From contig JAFFSR010000299.1 of the NCBI GenBank assembly GCA_017163975.1, positions 1,599,501 to 1,663,500 of the forward strand: a stretch of 64,000 nt of DNA, given 5' to 3'. Of this stretch, positions 23,065 to 34,830 are shown in pieces (position 1 is the stretch's first letter; the number at the start of each line of letters is the position of its first letter). Origin of the DNA: Anastatus disparis. Lineage: Eukaryota; Arthropoda; Insecta; Hymenoptera; Eupelmidae. The notes beneath the pieces were generated by a model. The model was not told the DNA's origin and did not search any database. It saw only the letters and a list, made by a program, of their open reading frames with translations. A program made the position numbers and the translations under genes.

Positions 23065-23537
23065 TTAGTTTATCTCAGTTTTTAAAATCCTATTGCGAAG
23101 GTATTTGTGTTTCTCTGTAGGCAGAGGTTTGGTCATAATGTCAGCTTCATTCTCGTTGGTCGATATCCATCTGACAATGACTTTCCCTTCGATGGAGCAC
23201 TGCTTGATATAGTCACCATGGGTTGTTGCTATGTGACTCTTGCTTCCAGTGCGTTCTCTAAATTCTAGATTAGCTTTGATGGCTAGTACATCGTCATCAA
23301 AATTCTTCAGTCTGTGACTGCCATCCATTTGGGTACAGTCACCAGCTGACTTGTTGTCACACCATATGGTTACAGGGTACAAAGGCTTTCCAATGATGTC
23401 ACTTGTTGCTTTCTCAATAGAAACCAGTTCCTCACAGGCGTCGCTCATAGCCAGATACTCTGCTTGGCATGTAGATAGCGTCACGTACTTCTGTTTGTGA
23501 CTTCTCCATGAGATTGGGTCATCAAATAGTTTTATGT
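23065..23537 (-). pseudogene. Ty1/copia Pol, RNase H C-terminal fragment
   Basis: The minus-strand frame encodes the C-terminus of a copia polyprotein: LFDDPISWRSHKQKYVTLST, CQAEYLAMSDACEELV (the RNase H E-Y motif), TIWCDNKSAGD (catalytic aspartate), HIATTHGDYIKQ and VRWISTNENEADIMTKPLP (last aspartate), ending LKTEIN. RNase H degrades RNA during reverse transcription. Usual lengths exceed 1,300 residues, so only the last ~155 remain, and homology stops near 23537 where another GC-richer block begins. No stop lies inside the fragment. The first methionine of the open frame is at 23484, but similarity extends upstream without a start, as expected for a polyprotein. Confidence 0.88.
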
Positions 23538-23591
23538 AATTACTACGCCGCAGTCGGATGGAGTCCTTTAACTAACATAACAAAATGTATT

Positions 23592-23812
23592 GGGTGGACG
23601 ACACCCTTAACTTATTCTAAGTTCTAATATTTACACGCAGTCGGACGGAGTCCTTTAAACTAATATAAAATGCAATGGGTGGACGACACCCTTAATGTAT
23701 TCTATTATTCACGTAAATGCGGACGCAACAACTATGGGTGGACAATACCCTTAATTAAGCCCGTTGCGATATGTGAGGTAGAATATAATATTTTGGGTGG
23801 ACGTCACCCTTA
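23592..23812. repeat. Four copies of GGGTGGACGACACCCTTAA
   Basis: Copies begin at 23592, 23677, 23735 and 23794. Each is a potential stem GGGTG/CACCC with a short loop; the third and fourth have compensating or loop changes (GGACAATACCC, GGACGTCACCC). The first two are embedded in a longer repeat starting CGCAGTCGGA. Confidence 0.85.
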
Positions 23813-24124
23813 AATTCAGCGGCGCAAAGTCAGCATTGCGGCGACGGCAAAAGGTTGCGAGTGTGCTCTAGGTAGCATAGATTTACGCCTGTGTGCTCAC
23901 TTGACGTAACTCTAATACTACCAGCATATGCACTGTAGTGTAGACCTGTGTGCGCACTTGGTCTACCCTCATGTGCAAGGGAGAGAAGTTCTGCCTAAGC
24001 TGTAGTGCTCCACAAGCCAAGGCAGCCAGCTACTACCTGTCTCCCTCTCTCTTAGCCTTGTGTGCTCACTTAGGTAAAGAGGGGAGACCGTAGTCTACAC
24101 TGCTCTGCTCTGGTTAGCTTCTTG

Positions 24125-24138
24125 GCCTCTTATATACT
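24125..24138 (-). promoter_or_regulatory. TATA-box core promoter candidate
   Basis: GTATATAAGAGGCC on the minus strand in a GC-rich setting, with CAGT about 35 bases downstream. Confidence 0.4.
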
Positions 24139-24430
24139 CTGGCCTCATTTTTCCCGTTACGTGCAACGACTTTCGAGGTTGCCGCCTAGCGGCTGAACTC
24201 AGAACTACTGTTCTATCGTAGCTGGCCGTTAGGCGGGAGATTTGAAATGCGCGGGTATGTATACTCGTCGCAATATCTATATATTTTTATATATACACAT
24301 TTATTAGGTATACGCTACAGTTCTCTGCAACGCTGAGCGGTTACGTATACAGAGGCTAATTGCGTGGCTATTGAAGGATGAGGATGGCAGTTTCTTTTAT
24401 GCAGGCTCGAGAGCCTTTATTAGAGATCAA

Positions 24431-26140
24431 GAAGGTATATGAAGAGAAAAGAATTTGTTAAGATTTACCTTAAAATATTTCTTCTTATTTTAATGATCTT
24501 TATATGTATATATATAAATTGCTATATTTTATTTAAAAAAAGAAAAATACACCTTATTAAATTTTAAAGTTTCTATATTTTATTTTTAAGACTTTTTTTT
24601 ATTATTAAAAGAAAAAAGAATTACAATTGCTTCATAAGATAAATGATATTAATCGTATGACATAGAATTGAATGACTGCGCTGTCGAGATGGTCCGTAGG
24701 GCCTTTTTATATTGTCTAAATTTCGGGAAATATTTTAGATAAGGGAAAAAAAAATAGGTAACGAGGCGTATTGGCTCATCTCTCGGAAAAATAAGTTTTT
24801 ATTACCTTAATTAGTCTAATAAGTAACACGCTGTAGGTCGCGGCTATTTATCTTAGATAACGACCCGTGAGTGTGAATTCTTGACGGCGTGGGAAGTTTC
24901 ACAAGAGGTGAAGATTTTCGAGTGTTAATCACAGCCGAAAATGAGAGTAAATGAAATAAAGTTTTAATCTAAAACTTAAAACGTTACAGATTTGTATTTA
25001 AACAATTTTTAAGCATATTGTAACTTCAATTAATCCTTTTTTATAAAAATATAAAAATTCAATTTAGTACGAAACTTTAATATAAAAATTCATGAGTTGA
25101 GCCATTTTTTTTAAATTTTAAAATTGGCTAATTTATACATAATAATATAATATATAAAAATTCAACCGAGCGACGTTGGAAGCGAAGTAAATTAGGCTAG
25201 TTTTGAATTGAGGTAGTTTCAGCGTTGGGCGTCGTATTGAGCAAGGGCTCTAACGAAAAGAACAAAATAAATTTTTTTTCTTTTAAATACATTTTTTTTA
25301 AATTGTTTCTAATCAATTACTATATTTATAATTTGTATTACATTTAATTATATGGTGACAAATATTTATGAGTCACGCCTAATAGCGTTTCAATCGTATC
25401 AATTTTGCTTAATGTTTTTAATAACTTTTTTGTTTTATTGTTAACATGGTATATTTTAAATTGATTCAAACTCGTAAGAAAACAATCTACAATTTTATTT
25501 TTGGTTCATAAAAATTGATCACTTTATTACAAAGTTATAGGCATAAATTCTGTTTTTTCCATAAAAGCCTGTGTTAAATTTTTGAATTCTGTAATTTTTT
25601 TTTTATTTGGTCGTGAACCTTATATTTTCGAAACTGTTTTGAAAAGCTTGTGACTCTTACTTTTCTTAACATTTTTTTACCTAATATTATATCATTTTAT
25701 TAAAATCTGCTAAAGCGAGTCAAAAATTTGAAAAACTGTTATGTCGGTATTTCATATTATCTTCATGAAAGATTAATATTTTTTTAAATTTTGATTTCGC
25801 ATTATTATCAAGTAATAATGTGTTACTTTGTGTCATGGTTATCTAAGATTTATTTGATATACGTTTTTTTATAAATCGTTTTTCTTCATTTAATCCATCT
25901 TTAAATTCTCGTTTACATTGATAAATTGCATTAATACTTGAAGTACAACTATAGTCAAATTTATTTTAAGAATTTTAAGTCATATAAAATGTTTTGTCTA
26001 AATTGATGATTCGAGTTATCTTCGTTTTATTTCTGTGTTTAGATTCAATATTTGAGTTATTAGTTAAATTTCTGTTTATTAATATTACTGTTTTTTTCAC
26101 AAATTTATTTATTTTTTTCATTTTCACATCAAAGCTAATA
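24431..26140. other. AT-rich stretch without recognised genes
   Basis: An open frame at 25994-26248 is AT-driven and hydrophobic with no recognisable motif, so it is not called. Nothing else was supported here. Confidence 0.45.
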
Positions 26141-26390
26141 GCAGGAATTGATTTTCAATCATTTAAGTACATGAGTAACAAAGCCAATTATAAAATTATA
26201 ACATTAAAAGATGGATCTATTATTTTTAATAATGTATCTTTGACATAAATAAAAATGTTTTTGAGATAATACTTATAAATAAGTACATGTTTATAAAAAT
26301 AGATAAGTTAATTTAAAAATTAGTAGAAATAATAAATCTTAAATGATAAAAAAAACTGTATCAAATTTTGCGTTGAATATTCTATTTGTA
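26141..26390 (+). repeat. Direct repeat, copy 1 (~250 bp)
   Basis: It shares TTGATTTTCAATCATTTAAG, ACAAAGCCAATnATAA, TTAATAATGTAT and ATAATAAATCTTAAAT in the same order with 27688-27940, at roughly 75-80% identity by eye. Non-coding. Confidence 0.6.
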
Positions 26391-27687
26391 TATCACAGAA
26401 TTATTATGTACTTTAAAAATATATTGAAACCGTATTAGAGTATCTCGCATTAAGGTGAGCATCGTCTCAATCAGCAGCGAGAGGGGATGTTAAAAGAACC
26501 GTACGCGTCTTCACGAGTGCGCACGTATACGCCCATGTTAGCAACACATGCGTGCAGACTCAGTGATAAACGTACGATCTCGTATATTAAAGCATATAAT
26601 TTAAATGTACATGAATCCCTCTCTCTTGTAGCGTTAATAAGGAGTGGGACTGCGAGAGATGGGAGATGATACCAGCGGTATAGCAGCGCCGAAAAACCGA
26701 TGTATCCTGTAAAATTGATGATGAGAGCAACGGCACTCTTGTGTCGATGCTTTTCTAATGAAGTTCTCTTAAACATACTTAACGAGTCAAATAAAATCTT
26801 TTCGTCTTATTCAAGTTCAAAGGACAGCAAAAGAGTACAGAATACGTACTTCGTACCTGCGTGAACTTAAATAAGATTATCATTAAATACACGCGTGTAA
26901 AGTCCGTGGTCTAACATTATAAATCTTAGTGATTTAATATATTAAATAACGTGAGTGAAGTGGTAGTGTTGTTACCTTCACAAATTAAATTATAAATTGT
27001 AATAGCTAAAAAGGCACATTTCATATACCTTGGATTTACGTGCTGATCGCAAAGTGTTTGACTTGGTTCATGCACGTATCTGCGAGTGTAAATACAAAAA
27101 TATGCGTTGTAAATTCACGCGCTACTAGTCGATACGAGAGGCATAAGCAGATGTTTCCTCATGATACCTGCATCCTAATATCCCTCTGAAATAACATAAG
27201 TTTAAAGGGTTAGATCTAGCATAAGGACCCGAATCTGGCAAGCAAGACGTCTTGTCAGTGTACAGTCTAGCGAGGTCTAACTTTCTCACACAAAATAATT
27301 AAAGAAATAAATGCAACGAGTTTATATGTGGAATGGTTAAGCGCACGTTAAACTCGAAGTATTAATATATCAGGCATCCATCTTGTCTTGCTTGGATGCA
27401 CGATTAACTTTGAACACGTAATAATCGTTTCTGAGAGTAAGTCAAGGTGTGATGTCATAGTATATGGTGATTTCAATCATCATGCACTAATAAAAAAGTG
27501 TGTTATAAGTATTTATGACGTCACAACATATATTTATTAATATATAATAAAACCCCAAAGCATTTATGTTGGTATATGATCTGAACTCATGTTAATTCTT
27601 TTATTTTTATTAACTTGAATCATTAAAATAAATATCAATTTTCAATCTGTTCATAATTTTTCTTATATTTTGATCAAATCTATAACA
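26391..27687. other. Unassigned sequence between two direct repeats
   Basis: It has moderate GC for this window. The open frames at 26471-26776 (minus) and 26487-26669 (plus) overlap each other and show no recognisable motif. No RNA gene or element boundary was identified. Confidence 0.4.
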
Positions 27688-27940
27688 GAAATTAATTTTC
27701 AATCATTTAAGTTAATTATTAACAAAGCCAATCATAATATTAAAAGATAAATGATCTATTTTTGTTAATAATGTATATTTGACACAGATAAAAATATTTT
27801 TATAAAAATATTATAATAAGTATATGTTTATAAAAATATATAAATTAATTTGGAAATGAGTACAAAGGAATAATAAATCTTAAATTCATAATATTAATCC
27901 TAAAAAAGATTTTTATTTCAAATTTTGCAACAAATATACT
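27688..27940 (+). repeat. Direct repeat, copy 2 (~250 bp)
   Basis: Partner of 26141-26390 in direct orientation, about 1.55 kb away. Neither has the TG...CA ends expected for LTRs. Confidence 0.6.
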
Positions 27941-28138
27941 CTTAAAATTACTTTTTACTTTTCTAAAAAGGCACTTGCGTTAAACCAAAGATACAGTACA
28001 TTAACAACAATAGCCCTCTTAACTTAACATTGATTTCTTATTTTTTTATTAATTTCAATCATTTTACGGATTATGATGAACAATACTTTGTAAAAGATGA
28101 AATTAAAAATATTAAATAATATAGTCTAACCTCGTTCA

Positions 28139-28166
28139 TAATATATATATATATATATATATATAT
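28139..28166. repeat. (AT)n microsatellite
   Basis: Alternating AT for 28 bases. The rest of 27941-28720 is AT-rich with no supported gene. Confidence 0.9.
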
Positions 28167-28721
28167 TCTTTTATTTATTAATTTTTTTACAACCTGTCAC
28201 ATCAACATCGTCCTCTCTCTTTCTATCTTTCTAATTATCTATATAGATTCGCCATGGAATCTAGTCATCAACGAAATCGAGTATCAAGATCGAGATTCGA
28301 GAATCATCTCGAAAACAGATTAATCGCGCTGCAAAATTATGAAACTTTTTCATTTTGAGTTGAATCTAAAACCTAATCATGTTTTATAATCTAAATAAAT
28401 GATATGTTTACATCAATAATCTTGAAGATGAAAATAACCAAGCAATGAAAATATTTGTGGATTATGCACGCACCAAAATCAATTTCGAATTCTTTCAAGC
28501 ACAAATTAAATACAAAATTAGTTATATATTCACAAACAGTTTTTTTAGTTCTAAATAAATCCTCAATTTAGTGACTAAAATTATTTTTAGTCGCTAAATT
28601 TAATCACTAATTTTCCGATGTCAAATTTTTTTCAGTTTGGTTTAGCTTTTTCAGTTCAAGTTGAAGCTAAAACCCGATCAACTCTGAATGTAAAAGCTGC
28701 TCATTACGTTTCGAACTTACA

Positions 28722-29389
28722 AGGAAAGGTCCTTACATTCGGGAAACGGATTCGGATGAAACTGCAGGACATGATTTTTTAATGAAAAAAAAGTTAACCT
28801 GTGTTTTTCTATTCGTCGAATAGGCCCCCTATACAAGGATATAGACATTTTTTCTAAAATATAGTAAAAAGGAGCCTTTATAAGAAATTGAATATCCAAA
28901 TAACTAAAACTCAAAAAAATATATGAAAAATGAAATAAAGTGCAAATTAAATGCTTTAATTGAAGCTGTGTTAAATTAAAAAAACTTCAGTGGTTCAAAA
29001 GTTATGCTTTATTGAAAATTACCACATATTTGATTTTATAAGCATATAAAAAATTCTCAATTTTTTACATTATTTCATCAGCATATTTTAATTACTTATA
29101 ACTTTTGAACCACTGAAGCTGTTTTAATGTACCAAAGTTCACATTAAACCATTTCATTTGCACTTTATTTTATATTTTATGTATTTTTTTGTAAGAGTCT
29201 TAGTCGTTTATATATTCAAGTTCTTATAAAGGCTCCTTTTTACTATATTTTCGGAAAAATGTCTATATTTTTCTCTAGGAGGCCTATTCGACGAAAAGAA
29301 AAAACACGGGTTCATTTTTTTTCATCAAAAAATCATATCCTCCAGTTTCAGCCGAATCTGTTTCCGGGAGGTGGGGATCTCTCCTTATT
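28722..29389. mobile_element. Foldback element, ~300-bp arms
   Basis: The left arm (CGGGAAACGGATTCGGATGA, ATTCGTCGAATAGG, GGAGCCTTTATAAGAA) is mirrored by the right arm (TTCTTATAAAGGCTCC, CCTATTCGACGAA, CCGAATCTGTTTCCGGGAG), about 85% by eye. The centre is at about 29050. No coding capacity. Confidence 0.8.
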
Positions 29390-29404
29390 AGTCAACGTAC
29401 ATAT

Positions 29405-30432
29405 AGTCCAGTCATTCTACAAAATTTCATGACTTAATTAATTACCGATATTTGAAGGTGGGAAATCATTGGGGAAGGGGATTAGTAGATAATAAATAAA
29501 TAAAAAAATACAGCTAGATTTGCTTTATTTTTTTATAAACAACGATCAAAGTCTGAAAATAACGATGTTTAGCCATATAATTTTCAAATGATGTTTTAGA
29601 GAAAAATGTTATAAAAGAAAGTTATAGGCATTAAGAAGACCTAAAATTTCATTATTGGGTACGTGAAAATCGGTCAATAACTTTTCCGGATAATCGCGAA
29701 AAACCCACATTTTCACATTGTTTTATAAATGTTAATAACTTTTATAATGATTGCTATAAGTGATTTATAATACTTTGTCGGTGAGGCCATCATGGGTCTT
29801 CATAAGCATAAAAAATTTCAGCCCGATCGGTTCGATAGTTTATGAATAATTGCAATTGCTTATCCCAAAGAAGATTTATTTAAACAATCATGAGACAGAA
29901 TATTGTGGATTTTCCGACATTTGAAAAAGTGGAATGGATTCCTCAAAGTTTAAAGTATAAGATAAGTGAAAAAATTAATAATTTTAAAAAAAAATTATTG
30001 TTAAACAGTTAATGTAAAATTAGGCTATTTTTTTGCTTATAAATAAATGGAATAACTTTTTGGTTTTTTGTCATACGGACTTCTAATTAGTCTCATTTAA
30101 TAGCTATTTCAAAAACGCATCTTTAAAAAAAAAGTATTTCCTACGATCAATACTAACAGAGATAACATTTTTTTTTAAATTCATATCTCCGTTATTTATA
30201 AACATTAAGAGTTGAAATTTTCAGGAAATTTCAATGAAGGCTTATATTTTTGAATGCAATAAATAGTTATACAATTTATGCAATGAATATGATTTTTCAG
30301 ATCTTTAAAGTGAAAAGTACATCTGCAAGATGATCTTGGTGAGAGTAGCTTCAGCTTCGTTTTCCGCGCGGCGAGTATTAGGATATCGTCGCCTCGAGCG
30401 GGGACCGCGAAAAAAAATGCATTATCTCGGCT
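29405..30432. repeat. Dispersed repeat unit beginning AGTCCAGTCATTCTAC
   Basis: The first ~200 bases match 57750-57965 in inverted orientation (AGTCCAGTCATTCTAC, TAATTAATTAC, ACAACGATCAAAGTCTGAAA). The middle (29600-30330) is AT-rich and non-coding. A GC-rich patch at about 30340-30440 (GCGCGGCGAGTATTAGGATA) precedes the inverted repeat at 30433. Confidence 0.5.
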
Positions 30433-30760
30433 TCTAGACGACGTAGAACCTTCTTTTTTTTAATCTGGGGTAACTCGGGAAAATGTTAAGAATGGACTTA
30501 TTTTCAGCCCCTTGGAAAATCGGGAAATGCCGGAAAATCTTCAATTATGGAACCATATGAAAATTTTCAACATTAATACTAACATATTCTTATGGCTATA
30601 ATTTCTTGTAGTGTTTTAATGCTTTTGAATAATATATTTTTCATAATTTAAATATTTATTAATTAATAAAACGGCCTTTTCTTTTTAAATAATATTATGT
30701 TTTTCAATTAAACATAAAAATGACTGATTTTTTCATGTATATTAACATTCTTTAAAAATT
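30433..30760. repeat. Inverted repeat partner of 37060-37754
   Basis: It starts CGACGTAGAACCTTCTTTTT and includes AAAATGTTAAGAATGG, TTAATTAATAAAACGGCC and AAAAATGACTGATTTTTT. All recur reverse-complemented at 37060-37754. This copy lacks the MITE present in the other and so preserves the empty target TTAA. Confidence 0.8.
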
Positions 30761-31064
30761 TTTTTTTTATTTATATGAAATTATTATTCAATATTATTAT
30801 TATTAAAACGTGTATTGCAATGAAACTATTATTTTTTAATTAAATATAAAAATGTTTTTTTGTTTTTTTTTCTTCTATCAATGTGAATTCTATTTGCATA
30901 ACATGTGTTGTAAATGATACTAATTATTTTTAATGTGTTAATTTTAAATATTTACAGTCGTTTTCAAAATAAAATTGTATTATAAATGTATTTAAAAAAT
31001 ATTTTAGTTTTCATTTCAAATTAGAATACGGGTTCCTACGGATATATATATATATTAGTTATAT

Positions 31065-31222
31065 ACGTAACTTGGGAGTACGAAGGATGAATATAGGTGA
31101 AACTAACGTGTTAGTCGCTTGAGTAGCAGTTGGTCGACGGCGCGCGAAGCTGACTGCTGCTCAAGCAAAAAGCACTTTAGTCAAGCCTGGATTCAGAATC
31201 CTTCGTACTCCCAAGTTACGTA
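31065..31222. repeat. Long hairpin with TCGCTTGAGT...GCTCAAGC core
   Basis: The arms ACGTAACTTGGGAGTACGAA and TTCGTACTCCCAAGTTACGT are perfectly complementary at their ends. The centre has TCGCTTGAGTAGCAGT and ACTGCTGCTCAAGC around CGCGCGAAGC. Only the centre matches the hairpin at 19745. Confidence 0.85.
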
Positions 31223-32261
31223 GATAAGTTTATGTCGTTGGTAGGCCGTATGAGGAACTACAAAAATGATTTTTTTAAATTAATGATATATATTTTATTG
31301 AAAATAAGTAAATAATGTCATTATTTACTTATTTTTTTTTACTTATTAACTGTTTAACTTTAAAAATTTGTTTAAACAAAACATTCTTTAAAATTAAGAT
31401 TTTATATGAATTTGTATAAGCATTGACATATCTAACGACATTCTTTTGTTTTCATTAAACTACGAATCAATGTCATTCGCATCATATACGGCCATGCTGA
31501 GCGATATCTCGATCTGTCAATACTCCCTTAGGGAGTATAGATCTGTTAATACACTGAGAAAAAAATTTAGTTGAGTCAATGAAATAAATTTAGTTATTAA
31601 ATATTTTGTTGATAAAAATTAATTTTGATTGAAGTAATATGCAAGGTTATAAAATCACTGAAATATTTAGTTGGGATAAAAAAAATTGATACCTAAGTTG
31701 AAAAAAATAAATATTTTTTTAAAATAAAGAAAAATTTATTGTTTCGGTTTAATTATTTGATTGATTTAATCAAATCAATTTCATTAAGGCAGCTAATAAA
31801 ATTTTATAAAATATTTATTTGTAACAATAGAATATGTTTGTAAATTATCTATATATTTTGTTACAATAATTAAATATTTATTTTAGTAAATCGTTTGTTA
31901 AATTTACAAAATCTTTAATAACAATAAAAAAATATTGGTCAATCATCAATATAATATTTTCTTGAATTAACGGTCATCCGATTAAATTAAAGAAGCTTAT
32001 ATTGTAAATAAATGCTTCACTAAGTTAATAACATTGTCATTTAATTAATAATATATGTGATTGTATAAAAAAAAATATTTTGTTGTATATAACACATAAA
32101 ATTTGATCAGCATTTCAATAAAAATTACAATTAATTTAAAGAAATAGGTTCCTTAAAATCAACAAATCCGATTTCAATGAATTCACAAAAGAAAACCAAA
32201 AAATTATTTTTTTAAAGTCAAGAAAGGTGCAACGTAAAATCAGATATTAAATTTTTTTAAA

Positions 32262-33230
32262 GAAATATTTATTAAACCAAATATATTTATTTTATTATTT
32301 CTATCAAATTGTTATTGAATCAAGAATATATGTCACTAATTTAATTAAATATTGTATTAACACTTCTATTGAATTACTTTAATGTTTAATAATATATTTG
32401 ATTATCTTAATGAAATATTTATTAAACCAAATATATTTATTCTATTATTTCTATCAAGTTATTATTGAAACAAGAATATATTTCATTGATTCAATTAAAT
32501 ATTATATTAACACTTCCATAAAATTACTTTAATGTTCAATAATATATTTGATTATCTCAATGAAATATTTATTAAACCGAATATATTTATTTTATTAATT
32601 CTATCAAGTTTTGATTGACATAAGAATATATTTCACTATTTCGATTAAATATTATAATACTTCTACTAAATTACTTTACTGTTCAATAATATATTTAATT
32701 ATATTAAGAGGAGGTCACGTATCTCTGTCCTTTTCTAATCAAAGAAATGATTTTTTTTACAAAAACTAATAACTTTATCAAAAAATGAAGAGAAAGCCGC
32801 ATCTTGTATCAAAAAAATCAATATTTTCCTTGATAAGAAAAAATTAATTTTATTGCTTCGTTCTTAAGAAAACCTTGAAAAATCAAATTGCCCACCCTAA
32901 CCTCTATGATTTAAGTTTTTCAAGATTTTCTTGAAAACGAAACAATAAAATTAATTCTTTCTTATCAAAGAAAATATTGCCTTTTTTATTACGAGATGCG
33001 GCTTTCTCTTCATTTTTTGCTAAAGTTATTAGTTTCTGTAAAAAAAACTCAATTCTTTGATTAGAAAAGGACAGAGATACGTGACCTCCTCTTAATGAAA
33101 TATTTAATGATGTCAAAATTATTGTTTTATTCTTTCAATAAATTTTGAATAATAACAAAAAGATATTTCATTGTTTTAAATAAATATTGTATGACCTATA
33201 TTAAATTATTTCACTGGCCAATGAAATACC
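32262..33230 (+). repeat. ~150-bp tandem repeats interrupted by a MITE
   Basis: Units start GAAATATTTATTAAACC at 32262, 32412 and 32562, exactly 150 bases apart for the first two steps. A degraded further unit resumes after the MITE at about 33096. Unit junctions contain CTTAATGAAAT or similar, a TTAA site. Confidence 0.8.
32708..33091. mobile_element. TTAA-flanked palindromic MITE (GAGGAGGTCACG family)
   Basis: 384 bp, flanked by TTAA on both sides. The TIR GAGGAGGTCACGTATCTCTG continues into arms that pair over nearly the whole element around a short GGTTAGGGTGG-type centre. Same family as 37145, 39549 and 47765. No coding capacity. Confidence 0.88.
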
Positions 33231-34492
33231 TAATCATTTTAATTCAATATTTAGTTGCTTTGATGAATGCGTTTTTTCTCTTTATGAAATATATGATTGA
33301 TTCTATGAAATATCTCATTGTCTTTTACTCAAATAATTTCATTACTATATTATAATTAATTGGATGCATTAAATTAATTAAATTTTTAATTGATTCAAAT
33401 ATTTGATTTATTTTGTTCTATAAAATTATTTTATTACTTTTATTATTTAATTATATTGCGTCTATGAAATCAGTGATTAATTGAATTAATTATTATTTTT
33501 AACAATTCAATATTTTATTATTTATGTTCAAATTAAATATTTTGTTGTATTAATTAATTTCTTTATCAGATCGATTAAATAATTATTTGATTATCTTAAT
33601 GAAATATTTATTGAAACAAGCAGTTATTATTTAATAACATATTTACTAAATCAAATGAAATATAATGTTAAAATTAATATTTAATATTTTTGAAGAATAT
33701 TTTTTTGTATAAGTTATCATCCTTTATACTCAAACAAACTCATGTTTTAAATACGTGTCTTGCTAAGTGAATAACTTAGCAAAATATGTACTAAAGTTAA
33801 TAAAAATTAGAGAAATCTGATTCAATACTTGTTAAAATCAAGTAAATCCACTATTTGATTCATCTACATAATTTATTTCATTCAAATAACACATATTTGA
33901 ACTAAAAGAAACATTTATTGTTTTAACAAAATCATTTAGTTCGATGGTTTGATGATACTACCGCTTGGTGGCGTCGTTAATTTTCGATCTCGCAAGCGGT
34001 AAGAGGGCTTCTAAGTTGATGTATAAGGAAGTTAAAAATTCAAGATAATACGTAAATTGTAATGCGAGCGAAATTTATGTTAGATTTACTGCGTGTGCGA
34101 TCACTGTATAATGCATACTAATGTTAGTATGTTAATAATTGTTATTCTTTACCATATAAATAAATGGAATCATATTCACCTGTCCTTTAATTGAGTCATC
34201 AATTCATTGATGTTAATAAATAAATGTAAATCACTGAAAGCAAATACTGTTGATTAAAGACAGTATTTGTTCGATTAAAATATCTATAAATCGAATTAAT
34301 TAAATATTTCTTTACTTTGAAGGAATATTTTATTTGTGAAACCGAATAATTAATCAATTTTTTGTTAAGACAATGAATTAATTTTATTAAATCTTAAAAT
34401 TTTATTAAGTTTAAAATATTCAATAAATTAAACTTTCATTTAAAAATATAAAATATTGAACTAATTTAATTTCAATATAGCATTGATATGAT

Positions 34493-34830
34493 GAAATAAT
34501 TAATTAGAAAAATAAATGGACATTTTAATTGATAATTTTTTTTATTAAAACAATGAATTAATTTTATTGAATCAATCTTCGCGACATATAATAAGTCAAA
34601 TATTTAATTGAAAATACAAAATATTATTTGATTTAATTCCAATATGTATATTAATGTAATGAAATAATCAATTAGAAAAACAAATGGGCATTTTAATTGA
34701 TAAAATTTTTTATAAAAACAATGAATTGATTTTATTGAATCAATCTTCGCGACATTTAGTAAGTCAAATATTTATTTGAAAATACAAAATATTAATTTTA
34801 ACCAATATTTGTGATGTTTAGTAGAATTAA
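34493..34830 (+). repeat. 168-bp direct repeats
   Basis: GAAATAATnAATTAGAAAAA at 34493 and 34661 starts two similar 168-bp units that share CAATCTTCGCGACAT. Confidence 0.7.

Larger units (their letters stand above)
23543..24430 (-). mobile_element. LTR- or promoter-like GC-richer block
   Basis: This block is much richer in G and C than its surroundings. On the minus strand it has a TATA box (GTATATAAGAGGCC, 24125-24138) and an Inr-like GCAGTG about 35 bases further on. Several copies of TGTGCTCACTT and related words lie on the plus strand (23847-24085). It then carries four hairpin-type repeats (23592-23812). It could be the 5' LTR and leader of an LTR element in the same orientation as the copia fragment, but its ends were not defined and no gag follows. 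Confidence 0.35.

Noticed and set aside
23592..23812. CRISPR-like repeat-spacer pattern
   Set aside because: Only four copies, irregular spacing, spacer parts partly repeated, no cas genes, eukaryotic setting.
26471..26776. Overlapping frames on both strands in a GC-richer patch
   Set aside because: They overlap one another, show no motif and lack splice or promoter context.
26141..27940. Intact LTR retrotransposon
   Set aside because: The direct repeats lack TG...CA ends, and no gag-pol motif lies between them.
32262..32705. CRISPR-like array
   Set aside because: Repeats are contiguous 150-bp units without spacers in a eukaryotic context; not CRISPR.
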